DNA of 64,000 nt from Deltaproteobacteria bacterium GWC2_55_46 (GCA_001595385.3 LVEI03000003.1:1-64000), one strand, 5' to 3'. Positions 52,982 to 62,542 are shown, counted from the first letter of the stretch. The notes: generated by a model from the sequence alone, not told the origin. Numbers and translations are program-made.

Positions 52982-53560
52982 TCATCTCATCTGAAAACCT
53001 AACGAGGGCACGTCCCAGTGAGGAACGGCGCCAACAGGCTTAACCGAATTTACAAGGGCCCGGCTGAAGTGCATGGTAAGTATGTCTATTATCCTCTTGT
53101 GGCGGCTTGTGAACCTGTCCCTTTCGCCGGAGAAGCTGAAGATCGCGACCTGGTCGGCAACGGGCACGTATATGGCCCCTGATATGCCGAACTTCAGGCC
53201 GTAATCTCCTGCGTCCCTTATTAAGGCCCTGGCCCCGGGGTCTTCGTAGTGCCTGAAGACGTCGGACCAGAGCTGGGTCATGGCGTATCTGGAATGGAAC
53301 CGGACCACCGGGTCGTGCAGATGAAGGTTCTCAGAGGAATAGCGCTCGACCCATTCTTCCGGGTAGTTGCCGTTGACAAAGGCATTCACGTGCGGCAGGC
53401 CGGCTTCGACAAGGCCGCATACGGCGAACTCCGCCTCGAAAAGCTCCCTTGCCTTGAGGATGAGCTCCCTCAGGCCATGGGTGCTCGAGCACTTCTGCGA
53501 ACGCTCGATGAGCTCGAGTATCGTTACAAGCTCTTCTTTTGAAAGGTCGTCGAAGGACAC
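52982..53560 (-). CDS. LuxR-type autoinducer-binding protein without DNA-binding domain
   Basis: 192 residues. The ligand pocket residues Trp70, Tyr74, Asp83, Pro84 and Trp98 occupy exactly the same numbers as in the downstream LuxR, and FGISGAIYVP matches its YGISSGISS, so the two are duplicates. It ends after HWDVPSLGFQMR with no HTH, nor is there an HTH in another frame before the next gene. Could bind signal and sequester it, or form inactive dimers with LuxR. First gene of the pair. Confidence 0.88.
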   Translation of the reverse strand: MSFDDLSKEELVTILELIERSQKCSSTHGLRELILKARELFEAEFAVCGLVEAGLPHVNAFVNGNYPEEWVERYSSENLHLHDPVVRFHSRYAMTQLWSDVFRHYEDPGARALIRDAGDYGLKFGISGAIYVPVADQVAIFSFSGERDRFTSRHKRIIDILTMHFSRALVNSVKPVGAVPHWDVPSLGFQMR

Positions 53561-53587
53561 GCTGACCTCCTTGATGGAAGGTACCGC

Positions 53588-54163
53588 CTATTGCCTTGCC
53601 TCTTTCACCGCCGAATGGCATTTGAAGCAGTTCCTGGTCGGGAAGGCCACCTTGTCGTGGCACTTGCCGCAGAACCGCCCTTTCCATATCCCGGCCATGG
53701 AGATACGAGTTGCTCCGGCCTTTTTCTTGAAGAGCCTCGGATGGCATGTGGAGCAGTTGAGCCATACCGTATGCGCAGAGTGCGGGAATATGACATCCGG
53801 CATGAATGACATCTTGGACCTTATGAGGATCTCCCCGTCGAACTCCTCTTTGTCGCCGGCCTTGAGCCTTGGGAGAGAGCCGTCGATCGTCTCTTTGGGC
53901 GAGATGAGTCCGTCTTCGATGGCCTTTGCCCAGTCGACAAAGCCATATTGATCGACTGGGAGGTGCTGAAGGGATATGACGTCAGGGGTAGGGTCTATGA
54001 GGCCGTACCTGTTCTTCTTCAATTCCCCTGGTTTTTTCTTATACTCAAAGTTGGGCCAGTCGGCAGGGGCCGGGTCCATAGAGGCAAACTCCTCGCTCAG
54101 GGAGGCCTCTGGAAGGAGCAGGAGAAGGGCCATAATAAGGCTTTTCAGTCCGAGCTTCAGCAT
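53588..54163 (-). CDS. Periplasmic triheme cytochrome c
   Basis: 191 residues. Signal peptide to about residue 23 (LKSLIMALLLLLPEASLS), a region of unknown fold, then three heme sites CSTCH, CGKCH and CFKCH in the last 60 residues, with extra His residues (FPHSAH) as axial ligands: a c7-like triheme domain. Typical of metal- or sulfur-respiring deltaproteobacteria. Upstream of the luxR pair on the same strand, 27 nt gap; common regulation is possible. Confidence 0.88.
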   Translation of the reverse strand: MLKLGLKSLIMALLLLLPEASLSEEFASMDPAPADWPNFEYKKKPGELKKNRYGLIDPTPDVISLQHLPVDQYGFVDWAKAIEDGLISPKETIDGSLPRLKAGDKEEFDGEILIRSKMSFMPDVIFPHSAHTVWLNCSTCHPRLFKKKAGATRISMAGIWKGRFCGKCHDKVAFPTRNCFKCHSAVKEARQ

Positions 54164-54347
54164 TTCGCGTGATCCAGCAGCCGCTTTTGTGGTTTAGTAT
54201 TTTTTTAAAATGAGTCGAAATAATAGCACAGGTATAACTTTTTCGCAAATTCAAAATTTCGGAAGGTCTCTGGCAAAAAAAGGATATCAGGATGGTTTAT
54301 CGATGAGGTGGTGAAAGGTCAAGCCGATTGGACATGCCCGCGAGACC

Positions 54348-56246
54348 TTAAGCGGAACCGCACTGCGCCTCCCCGGCCGCGTCGAACCTTGTGCCGCACC
54401 ATGGGCAGGCTATCCAGTCCGGCTGCCGCTCCCTGCCGCAGCAGGAACAGCCCGTTGCCATAGGGGCCTTGCAATAGTGGCATACCTTGGCCTCCGCTGG
54501 CACCGCCTTAAGGCAGACCGGGCAGACCCCTTCTTTCCCCTCAGCGTGCCTGCCCATGTAGATGACCCTGGCAAGCTCTTCGAGGGTGGTTATCCCGGCG
54601 GCGACCTTCTTAAGGCCGTCCATGTGCATGGGCTGCATCCCGGCTTCTATTCCGGCGCTCAATATCTCCTGCTCCGGCGCTTCGCCGGCGATGAGGGCCT
54701 TTATCTTGTTGTTTACGACAAGCACCTCAAAGATGCCTGTCCTTCCTGAGTACCCTGTATCAGCGCAGACCTTGCAGCCCGCGCCCCTGTAAAGCTTGCT
54801 CTTGCCGGACCACTTGACCCCGGCCTTCTTAAGTTCCTGCTCCGTGGGCGTGTACTCCTCCTTGCAGAACTGGCAGATCATCCTCACGAGCCTCTGGGCC
54901 ACGATGCCGTTGAGGGCCGTCGCCACCATGTACGAAGGGATACCCAGGTTCCTGAGCCTTGTTATAGAAGAGACAGCGTCGTTTGTATGGAGCGTAGAAA
55001 ATACCAGATGCCCCGTGAGAGAGGCCTGGTGCGCGATTATGGCCGTCTCATTGTCCCTCATCTCGCCGACGAGGATGACGTCAGGGTCCTGCCTCAAGAC
55101 GGACCTGAGGGTATATGAGAAGGTAAGCCCGGTCTTCTCGTTCACCGCTACCTGGTTCACGTCCTTTAGCTCATACTCGATGGGGTCCTCTATCGTTATT
55201 ACGTTGATCTCATCTTTCTTTATATGGCTGAGCATCGCGTACAGGGTCGATGTCTTGCCGGAGCCCGTGGGGCCGGTTACAAGCACCACGCCCTGGGGGC
55301 GCTCTATTACGTCGAGCGCCATTCCGAGCTCTTCTTTGAGGAACCCGACGGTATTTATGTCTACCATGGACGTCTTGGAGTCAAGGAGCCTCATGACGAC
55401 GGTCTCGCCGTACTGGGTCGGCAGTGAAGAGACCCTCACGTCCATGCTCTTCTCGCCGAGCCTCACCTTGAACCTGCCGTCCTGCGACACCCTCCTTTCG
55501 GCGATGTCCATCTTGGCCATGAGCTTTATCCTCGATACGACAGGCCCCTGCACCCACTTCGGCAGCTGCATCGTCTCCCGCATTATGCCGTCGACCCTTA
55601 TACGGAGCCTTACGGTCTTCTCCTGCGGCTCTATGTGGATGTCGCTCGCCCTGTTGTCGACCCCGTGGATAATTATCGAATCGACCATCTTGATGATGGG
55701 CGGGGCGGTCGATTTCTTGACCTGCTCGGAGAGGTCCCTGTTCGACTCTGTCTCGTGTATTATCTCCACGAGCCTGTCCTTCTTGAGGTCCCCGATGAGG
55801 TCCTCGATGGGCTCGTTCAGGTGATAGTACCTTGCGATGGCGGCTGTCACGTCGGAGATGGTGGCAACACAGGGCTGTATTTCCATGCCTGTAGAGAACC
55901 TCAGGTCGTCTATGGCGTTGAGGTTCAACGGGTCGGTCATCGCCACCCTCAAGACCTTCTTCTCATGGAAGAGCGGGACGAGGAGATACTGCTTGGCGAG
56001 CTTCTCGTTTACGAGCTTCAATGTCTCAGGGTCTGCCGTAGAGGAGGACATGTCCACGAAAGGCAGCCCTATCTGGTAAGAGAGGGTCTGGGCTATGTCT
56101 ATCTCTGTCGCGTAGCCCATCTTGACCAGTATGGCGCCGAGCCTTACGCCCTTATGGTCCTTGCCCGCGGCAAGCGCCTCGGCAAGCTGTTCCTCGGTTA
56201 TAAGGCCGGATTCGACCAGCAACTCGCCTATCTTTTTGACAGCCAT
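54348..56246 (-). CDS. GspE/PilB-type secretion ATPase with C-terminal zinc ribbons
   Basis: 632 residues. MshEN-like N-terminal domain (1-150), then the ATPase: Walker A GPTGSGKT (325-332), Asp box TIEDPIEY, Walker B ILVGEMRD (391-398), His box GHLVFSTLHTND, and the family's CxxC pair (CQFC, CKVC). An additional C-terminal tail has CPVC, CHYC, CSCC and CPWC, a double zinc ribbon not normal in this family. Powers type IV pilus or type II secretion assembly; no partner gene nearby. Confidence 0.92.
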   Translation of the reverse strand: MAVKKIGELLVESGLITEEQLAEALAAGKDHKGVRLGAILVKMGYATEIDIAQTLSYQIGLPFVDMSSSTADPETLKLVNEKLAKQYLLVPLFHEKKVLRVAMTDPLNLNAIDDLRFSTGMEIQPCVATISDVTAAIARYYHLNEPIEDLIGDLKKDRLVEIIHETESNRDLSEQVKKSTAPPIIKMVDSIIIHGVDNRASDIHIEPQEKTVRLRIRVDGIMRETMQLPKWVQGPVVSRIKLMAKMDIAERRVSQDGRFKVRLGEKSMDVRVSSLPTQYGETVVMRLLDSKTSMVDINTVGFLKEELGMALDVIERPQGVVLVTGPTGSGKTSTLYAMLSHIKKDEINVITIEDPIEYELKDVNQVAVNEKTGLTFSYTLRSVLRQDPDVILVGEMRDNETAIIAHQASLTGHLVFSTLHTNDAVSSITRLRNLGIPSYMVATALNGIVAQRLVRMICQFCKEEYTPTEQELKKAGVKWSGKSKLYRGAGCKVCADTGYSGRTGIFEVLVVNNKIKALIAGEAPEQEILSAGIEAGMQPMHMDGLKKVAAGITTLEELARVIYMGRHAEGKEGVCPVCLKAVPAEAKVCHYCKAPMATGCSCCGRERQPDWIACPWCGTRFDAAGEAQCGSA

Positions 56247-56279
56247 CTTATGACCCCGTTTTGATATGGCAGGCGTCTT

Positions 56280-57383
56280 TCAGACCCCGGCAAGTGTATA
56301 TCGCCTCGACCCAAGCCCCCTGGTTTGCGCGTACTCGAGCTGGACCTCCCAGTCGATTAAGGGGTGTACGCCCCTGAACTTGTCCCCTCCGGGGGCGTGC
56401 CCGCTTGCGAGGGCCGTCTCCCTGAATCCTTCCGCCGCGCACACCAGATCTGCCGCGGCCTGGTCTATGGCGACCGGGTCCGTTGAGGCGAGCACCCCTA
56501 TATCAGGGACTATCGGGGCGTCGTTATGCCCGTAGCAATCGCACGCCGGGCTGACCTGGTTTATGAAGGTCAAGTAAACGCACCTTCCGTCCTTGCCCTT
56601 CACGGCCCCCTCAAAGTGCTCGACCATCTTCTCCTGAAGCCTTCCCGGGGTCTCGTTCCACCTTACGTTTATCGTACCCTGCGGGCATACGGCTATGCAA
56701 TGGCCGCAGCCTATGCAGGCCCCGTCGTCTATGACAGCCGCGGCCCCGACCTCTATGGCGTCAGAGGGGCAGGCGGAGGCGCAGTCCCCGCACGCGGTGC
56801 ATCCATCGGGGTCTACCACCGGGGCGCAGCTCGAGTGCTGTGTGAGCTTCCCTTCGCGGCTCGCGCATCCCATGCCTACGTTCTTCAAAACCCCGCCGAA
56901 GCCGGTAAGCTCGTGGCATTTGAAGTGGCTTATAGCCACAAGCCCGTCAGCCGCCGCGACCTCTCTGGCTATGCTTACCTCATCGAGGTGGCGTCCCTGT
57001 ACCCTTATCGGCGTCCCGGCCTCTCCCCTTAAGCCGTCCGCGATGATAAGCGGGGCCGAGACCACGGCGAAGTCAAAGCCGTTCTCTATGGCGGTCCTCA
57101 GGTGGTCGACCGAATTGCCCCTCGTACCAACGTAAAGGGTGTTGGTATCGGTAAGGAACGGGCCTGCCCCTGTCTCCTTTATCCTGTCCACGACCCTTCT
57201 TACGAAGACCGGCCTCACGTAGGAGGCGTTCCCCTTCTCGCCGAAGTGGAGCTTTACGGCTATGAGGTGGCCGCCCCTGAACCTCTCCTTCAAGCCGACC
57301 CCGTCCAAAAGAGAATCTATCTTATCAAGGAGGTTCCTCTTCGGGGTCGTCCTCAAGTCCGCGAAAAATACCCTGGAAGTCAT
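56280..57383 (-). CDS. DUF362 iron-sulfur protein
   Basis: 367 residues. DUF362 domain (VFFADLRTTPKRNLLDKIDSLL, HFKCHELTGFGGVLKNVGMGC) with an inserted pair of [4Fe-4S] motifs, CTACGDCASACP and CIGCGHCIAVCP. Cytoplasmic. A redox role is likely; the exact reaction is not known. Common in anaerobes. Overlaps nothing; 33 nt upstream of the ATPase gene. Confidence 0.9.
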   Translation of the reverse strand: MTSRVFFADLRTTPKRNLLDKIDSLLDGVGLKERFRGGHLIAVKLHFGEKGNASYVRPVFVRRVVDRIKETGAGPFLTDTNTLYVGTRGNSVDHLRTAIENGFDFAVVSAPLIIADGLRGEAGTPIRVQGRHLDEVSIAREVAAADGLVAISHFKCHELTGFGGVLKNVGMGCASREGKLTQHSSCAPVVDPDGCTACGDCASACPSDAIEVGAAAVIDDGACIGCGHCIAVCPQGTINVRWNETPGRLQEKMVEHFEGAVKGKDGRCVYLTFINQVSPACDCYGHNDAPIVPDIGVLASTDPVAIDQAAADLVCAAEGFRETALASGHAPGGDKFRGVHPLIDWEVQLEYAQTRGLGSRRYTLAGV

Positions 57384-57424
57384 CCTGCTCCGGTTAAAGG
57401 TTGCTGAAAAACTTAAGATCAGGT

Positions 57425-57543
57425 TCAGGCTTCAATGAGGTCAAGATGCAAGGAGTCAAAAAATGAGGAATGAGGCGTACCTGGATGATACGCCGCTTTT
57501 GCCGTTTTGAAGACGACGCCGCGGATTGACCTTTTTCTGCCTG
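57425..57543. repeat. Dispersed 120-bp repeat, copy 3
   Basis: TCAGGCTTCAATGAGG start, centre ATGAGGCGTACCTG/ATACGCCG, tail GAAGACGACGCCGCGGATTG, ending against the rnj stop. Confidence 0.75.
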
Positions 57544-59217
57544 TTATATTTCTATGATGACAGGCAAAATGACAGGCCTCCGCTCAAGGGTCTTGTTGAA
57601 GTACCTCCTCAACGCCCTCCTCACCTCTTCCTTTACCTCGAGCTGCTCTTGTCTTGCCTCTACGTTTATGTTGTTCAGGGTCTCTACGACCACGCCCCTG
57701 GCGTTTTCCATGAGGTCAGGCCTCCCCTCTTCGAGGACAAGCCCCCTTGTGACTATCTCCGGGCCGTAGACTATCTCTCCTGTGGCGTTGTTTATGACGA
57801 CGACCGCCAGCACCATGCCGTCCTGGGCAAGGTGGCCCCTGTCCTTCAGGACCATCTCGCCTACGTCACCGACACCCTTGCCGTCGACGAAGACCCTCCC
57901 GTAGTCGACCTTCTCCCCCCTTACCAGGCCGTCTTGCGAAGAAAAGCCTACCACATCGCCGTCCTCGGCTATGACGATATTCTCCTGAGGGATGCCTACC
58001 TTCAAGGCGAGCCTGCCGTGCAGGACCAGGTGCCTGTACTCGCCGTGGACGGGCATGAAGTACTTAGGTCTAACCATGTTGAGCATTATCTTGAGCTCTT
58101 CCTGGCTGGCGTGGCCGGAGACGTGTACCTCGGAGACCTTCTCGTATATGACGTCCGCGCCCCTGCGGTACAGGTGGTTCATCATCGTGCTGATGGCCTT
58201 CTCGTGGCCGGGTATGAACTTGGAGGAGAGGATGACGGTGTCGCCTTTGGCGACCTTTATCTGCTTGTGGTTATCCATGGCCATGCGCGTAAGCGCGCTC
58301 ATGGGCTCGCCCTGGCTCCCGGTGGTAAGGAGCACCACCCGCTGGTGCGGGATCCCGTCGATGTCCTTTATGTCGGCCACTATGCCTTCGGGGACCTTGA
58401 GGTAGCCGAGCGTCCTCGCTATGCGGACGTTGGCGACCATGCTCTTGCCGTTAAGGACCACCTTCCTGCCGAACTTCTCGGCGGCGTCTATGACCTGCTG
58501 GACGCGGTGTATGTTCGAGGAGAAAGCCGCGACTATTATCCTGCCCTGGCACTTCCTGAATATCTCCTCGAGGTTATACCCTATCTCGCGCTCGGAGAGC
58601 GTATACCCTTCCCGCTCCACGTTGGTGGAATCGGACATGAGGAGAAGTACGCCGGACTCGCCGTACTCCGAGAACCTTGCGTAGTCCATCACCTCTCCGT
58701 CGACCGGGGTCTGGTCCATCTTGAAGTCCCCGGTATGTATTACCGTGCCCACAGGCGTCCTTATGGCGAGCCCGCAGCCGTCGACGATGGAATGGCTTAC
58801 GCGTATGAACTCTATGTCGAAGGGGCCGATCACGACCCTGTCCCTGGGGCGGACGGTCTCGAAGGTGGTGGAGGGCAGGAGGCCGAACTCGGAGAGCTTC
58901 TCCTCAATGAGCCCTATGGTGAGGGCGGTCCCGTATATCGGCGCGTTCACCTCGCGCAAAACGAACGGCAGCGCTCCGGTATGGTCCTCGTGGCCGTGGG
59001 TTATTACGAAGGCCTTTACCTTTTCCCTGTTCTTCCTGAGGTAGCTCACGTCCGGGATGACTATGTCTATGCCGAGCATGTAGTCCTCAGGGAACATGAG
59101 GCCGCAGTCGATGACTATGATGGAGTCTCCGTACTCCATCGCCGCCATGTTGAGGCCTATCTCCCCGAGCCCGCCAAGCGGGATTATCCGGAGGGTATCT
59201 TTTTCCTGCTCGCTCAT
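57544..59217 (-). CDS. rnj: Ribonuclease J
   Basis: 557 residues. Metallo-beta-lactamase core with HGHEDHTGALPF (His-x-His-x-Asp-His), beta-CASP domain (IIVAAFSSNIHRVQQVIDAA, SGHASQEELKIML, KYFMPVHGEYRHL), C-terminal domain. A 5' exo- and endonuclease in mRNA decay and rRNA maturation. Overlaps plsC by 4 nt (ATGA). Confidence 0.96.
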   Translation of the reverse strand: MSEQEKDTLRIIPLGGLGEIGLNMAAMEYGDSIIVIDCGLMFPEDYMLGIDIVIPDVSYLRKNREKVKAFVITHGHEDHTGALPFVLREVNAPIYGTALTIGLIEEKLSEFGLLPSTTFETVRPRDRVVIGPFDIEFIRVSHSIVDGCGLAIRTPVGTVIHTGDFKMDQTPVDGEVMDYARFSEYGESGVLLLMSDSTNVEREGYTLSEREIGYNLEEIFRKCQGRIIVAAFSSNIHRVQQVIDAAEKFGRKVVLNGKSMVANVRIARTLGYLKVPEGIVADIKDIDGIPHQRVVLLTTGSQGEPMSALTRMAMDNHKQIKVAKGDTVILSSKFIPGHEKAISTMMNHLYRRGADVIYEKVSEVHVSGHASQEELKIMLNMVRPKYFMPVHGEYRHLVLHGRLALKVGIPQENIVIAEDGDVVGFSSQDGLVRGEKVDYGRVFVDGKGVGDVGEMVLKDRGHLAQDGMVLAVVVINNATGEIVYGPEIVTRGLVLEEGRPDLMENARGVVVETLNNINVEARQEQLEVKEEVRRALRRYFNKTLERRPVILPVIIEI

Positions 59218-59927
59218 GCGGAGCTTCTCATGTCGTTATAAAGAGCCTCTACGGCCTTCTTTGTCATGTTCCTCAGCTCTTTTTCATCGGATGAGCCGAC
59301 GGGTATGGGTTTGCCTATGCTGATGCTCACCTTCGACGGCCTTATGATATGGCTACCCCTCTTCATTATCTCGAAGGTCCCTTTTATGGCCACGGGCACT
59401 ATTGGCGCGCCGCTTTTCCTGGCGAGCATGAAAGCGCCGCGCTTGAATGGCAGAAGCGCCCCGGTGGTAGACCTGGTGCCCTCGGGGAATATGAGGACAG
59501 AAGCGCCAGCCCTTATCTTCTCCGAGGCCTCCTCCATGCTCTTCATGGCCTCCACCGGGTTATCCCTGTCTATAGGGATGTAGCCGGCCAACCTCATCGA
59601 CCAGCCGAGAAAAGGCACCTTGAAGAGGCTCTTTTTAGCCACCCACCTGAACCTGACAGGCATATAGCCCTGCAACGCCGGTATATCGAAGGCGCCCTGA
59701 TGGTTTGAAAGGAATATTACAGGGGTATCCTTCGGGATGTTCTCGCCGCCCCTCAGGTCGACCTTTATCCCCGCAAGCCCTATAAGGCACCTCGACCAGA
59801 CGGCGCCTACGGAATGTATGATAGCCCGCTTGCTGTCAAAGACGCGGATGAGGGAGACCGCCAGAAAAACGAGAACGGTCAAGCTCATGCCCAAAAGCCA
59901 TACCAGAAGGGTCCTCACGATGGTCAT
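59214..59927 (-). CDS. plsC: 1-acyl-glycerol-3-phosphate acyltransferase
   Basis: 237 residues from ATG 59927; the open frame extends further but adds a Cys/Ser-rich leader. Membrane helix at the N-terminus (LLVWLLGMSLTVLVFLAVSL), acceptor motif NHQGAFD (H-x4-D), FPEGTRS. Transfers acyl groups to lysophosphatidate in phospholipid synthesis. Inner membrane. Confidence 0.92.
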   Translation of the reverse strand: MTIVRTLLVWLLGMSLTVLVFLAVSLIRVFDSKRAIIHSVGAVWSRCLIGLAGIKVDLRGGENIPKDTPVIFLSNHQGAFDIPALQGYMPVRFRWVAKKSLFKVPFLGWSMRLAGYIPIDRDNPVEAMKSMEEASEKIRAGASVLIFPEGTRSTTGALLPFKRGAFMLARKSGAPIVPVAIKGTFEIMKRGSHIIRPSKVSISIGKPIPVGSSDEKELRNMTKKAVEALYNDMRSSA

Positions 59928-60113
59928 GGTTTTAATCCCAGGGGGTACGGCGACCCCGGCTTCTTCTCCAGATTTTAATCGAGATAAATATAACACGCAA
60001 GAGCGGGAAATAGCAGAAAAAAATGGGTAACAGGGCGGCTTGTAAAGCATGCGATGAACGGGTATAATGACCTCCGGCCCCGGCCACTGTCCAGCATTTC
60101 AGCCCGCTAAAAC

Positions 60114-61841
60114 ATGATGAACAAAATAAACCCTGATACCGCAAAGCTCCTCGTACTATTGGCCGCCCTTATCGCCGCCGCCGTTACCTTCGGGGTCTAT
60201 ATCCCGTCCCTGGGCAACGGTTTCGTCAACTGGGACGACGACACATACGTGCTAAATAACATCTACATACAGGGGTTCAGCGCGGAGAACCTTGGCGTTA
60301 TCTTCTTTAAGGTGTTCTTTTCAAATTACGCGCCCCTGCACCTGCTGAGTTATTCGCTGGACTTCGCCATCTGGGGGCTCGACCCCTTCGGCTTCCACCT
60401 GACGAATTCCATATTGCACGCCGCGAATACCTTCCTTGTGGCCCTTTTGGCCGCCAGGCTCGCCGATACGAGGGGCTGCTTCGAGACAAAGGGGCTCTTC
60501 GTCATGGCGCTGGCCTCAGGGCTTCTTTTCGGGCTCCACCCGCTCCATGTAGAATCGGTTGCCTGGGTAACGGAGAGGAAAGACGTCCTGAACGCCCTGT
60601 TCTTCCTCTTCGGCCTCCACGCCTATCTGAGCTACTTGAAAGGCCCGTCAAGGCGCGCGTACTACATCCTGACCCTCTTCTTTTTCACTCTCTCGCTATT
60701 GTCCAAGGCCATGACCGTTACAATGCCGCTCGTGCTCCTCATGATCGACCTCTACCCGCTTGGAAGGCTCAAGACAGAAGGCCTGAAGCGCCTCATCATC
60801 GAGAAGCTCCCGTTCTTCGGTTTAAGCCTGCTGATAGCGCTCATCTCGATATGGTCGCAGAGCGGGGCATTGGCTCCTATCGAAAAACTGCCCCTTGACG
60901 ACAGGCTCCATGTGGCTGCCAGGGGGGCGCTCTTTTATATCTACAAGAGCCTTGTGCCGCTCGGCCTTGCCCCACTTTACCCCAGGGACTTCGCGATGGG
61001 CTTTAACCTGTGGTTCGCCGCTTATACAATCGTACTGGCTTCCATAACCGCTCTTGCCGTACTGGCGCTCAAAAGGACCGGGGCGCCGCTTTCAGCGTGG
61101 GGCTACTACCTCGTGACCCTCTTGCCGGTAATCGGCATCATGCAGGCCGGGAGGCAGGCGGCTGCCGACAGGTATACGTATATCCCCAGCATAGGCCTCG
61201 TAATACTTGTAGCGGCCGGGGCCGCGTACCTCGTCCAGAAGAAAAAGGCCTTTGTCCCTGTACTGGCCGCAATAACCTTACTCTCCGCGCTCTTATCCTT
61301 TTTAACAGTCAGGCAGACAGGCGTCTGGAAGGACTCTGCAGCGCTCTGGACCCGGGAGATAAAGGTCTTCCCGGAATACCCCAACGGGCACGTTGGCCGG
61401 GGGCTCACATATGTCTTTGCCGGCGACTTCAATGGGGCTGTGGCCGACCTCGACAAGGGGATAGGGCTCAAGCCCGGCTCGAATCTCCTCTATGAGGCCT
61501 ACTTCTACCGGGGTATCGCCTTAAGCAGCCTCGGAAGGATCCAGGAGGGGCTCTCTGATTTCACCGCGGCCATCAACTTGAAACCAGATGAGAAGATTCC
61601 TTACAGGAACAGGGGAAACGCCTACATGAGGGCCGGAGAGCCTGACCTGGCCATCCGGGATCTCAAACAGGCGGCAGACCTTCCCCCTGTAGACGGGGGT
61701 GCCTTCATCGACCTCGGCCTGGCCTACATGAGGACGGGTGACCGGGAAAACGCCTATGAAAGCATGGAACGCGCCCTCGCGCTCGGGGACAAGGGCGCGC
61801 TCCCATACCTCAAAGAGCTGGAAGGTGCCAGGCAAAACTGA
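60114..61841 (+). CDS. TMTC-like GT-C membrane protein with TPR repeats, second copy
   Basis: 575 residues, same design as the protein at 32211-33854: GNGFVNWDDDTYVLNN in the first loop, HPLHVESVAWVTERKDVLNA, about ten transmembrane helices, then TPRs. The two are clear paralogues. Likely transfers sugar from a lipid carrier to an exported acceptor; acceptor unknown. Confidence 0.85.
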   Translation: MMNKINPDTAKLLVLLAALIAAAVTFGVYIPSLGNGFVNWDDDTYVLNNIYIQGFSAENLGVIFFKVFFSNYAPLHLLSYSLDFAIWGLDPFGFHLTNSILHAANTFLVALLAARLADTRGCFETKGLFVMALASGLLFGLHPLHVESVAWVTERKDVLNALFFLFGLHAYLSYLKGPSRRAYYILTLFFFTLSLLSKAMTVTMPLVLLMIDLYPLGRLKTEGLKRLIIEKLPFFGLSLLIALISIWSQSGALAPIEKLPLDDRLHVAARGALFYIYKSLVPLGLAPLYPRDFAMGFNLWFAAYTIVLASITALAVLALKRTGAPLSAWGYYLVTLLPVIGIMQAGRQAAADRYTYIPSIGLVILVAAGAAYLVQKKKAFVPVLAAITLLSALLSFLTVRQTGVWKDSAALWTREIKVFPEYPNGHVGRGLTYVFAGDFNGAVADLDKGIGLKPGSNLLYEAYFYRGIALSSLGRIQEGLSDFTAAINLKPDEKIPYRNRGNAYMRAGEPDLAIRDLKQAADLPPVDGGAFIDLGLAYMRTGDRENAYESMERALALGDKGALPYLKELEGARQN

Positions 61842-61891
61842 AACGGGAATAAGGCTTACGGACCGGCAGGGCCTCTTTAGGCAGCCTTTAA

Positions 61892-62542
61892 TCAGAAGAT
61901 GTAAGTGATACCCCCGAAGAGCTGGCTTGCCTGATAATCAAGCTCAAAATCGGTATGGCTGTATTCCAGGTCAGCGCGTGAATACTTGTATTCCGCGAAG
62001 AGGCCAAGCTTGGGGCTCGCTTCAAACTCAACCCCGCCCAGGAGCTGCCAGCCGAAAACCTCGTCATTCGTGTTGGGCAGGGTCGGAGCGACGCCGAGAA
62101 ATTGCGGGGAGAAGGAAGCGCCTTTAAGCTCGGAGTAAAAGTAACCGGCGCCTCCTCCCATGTATGGCCGTAGCCTGCCTTCAGGGCTACGAAGGATAAG
62201 GTTTATAGTCGCCGAGTAGAACGCATAGTCTCCGCGCGCGTCGATCTCTGTCGAGCTGCCTTTTACAGTCAACCTCTTCTGGTCCACAAAATGGCCGTTC
62301 AGGTCAAGTTCATAACCGAGATATGGGGCGCTTTCCAGCCATTTGCCCAGCTTGACCCCTATCGTCGGTCCGTTGCCGAATTCGAGATCTCCCGACCCGC
62401 TGCCGGGTTTTGCTTCGCTGAATGCTTCTGATACCGGAGGAAAGACCACGCCCGCGTATGGTTTTACATAAGAGCGCGCGTGTGTAAAGGCCGGGAACAG
62501 TAGCCCCATGGAAAAGGCCAGGACCGGTATCCATTTTTTCAT
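61892..62542 (-). CDS. Outer-membrane beta-barrel protein
   Basis: 216 residues from ATG 62542 (AGGAGGG 5 nt upstream). Signal peptide KKWIPVLAFSMGLLFPAFTHA, then eight or so alternating strands (YLGYELDLNGHF, FYSATINLILRS, LGLFAEYKYSRADLEY) ending in a terminal aromatic GGITYIF, the C-terminal Phe signature of BAM substrates. Resembles OmpA/OmpW-type barrels. Function unknown. Confidence 0.85.
   Translation of the reverse strand: MKKWIPVLAFSMGLLFPAFTHARSYVKPYAGVVFPPVSEAFSEAKPGSGSGDLEFGNGPTIGVKLGKWLESAPYLGYELDLNGHFVDQKRLTVKGSSTEIDARGDYAFYSATINLILRSPEGRLRPYMGGGAGYFYSELKGASFSPQFLGVAPTLPNTNDEVFGWQLLGGVEFEASPKLGLFAEYKYSRADLEYSHTDFELDYQASQLFGGITYIF

Noticed and set aside
57526-59241. Plus-strand 571-codon open frame opposite RNase J
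   Set aside because: Exact shadow of rnj; composition is Tyr/His/Asp-rich without motifs, as expected from a high-G+C gene read on the other strand.
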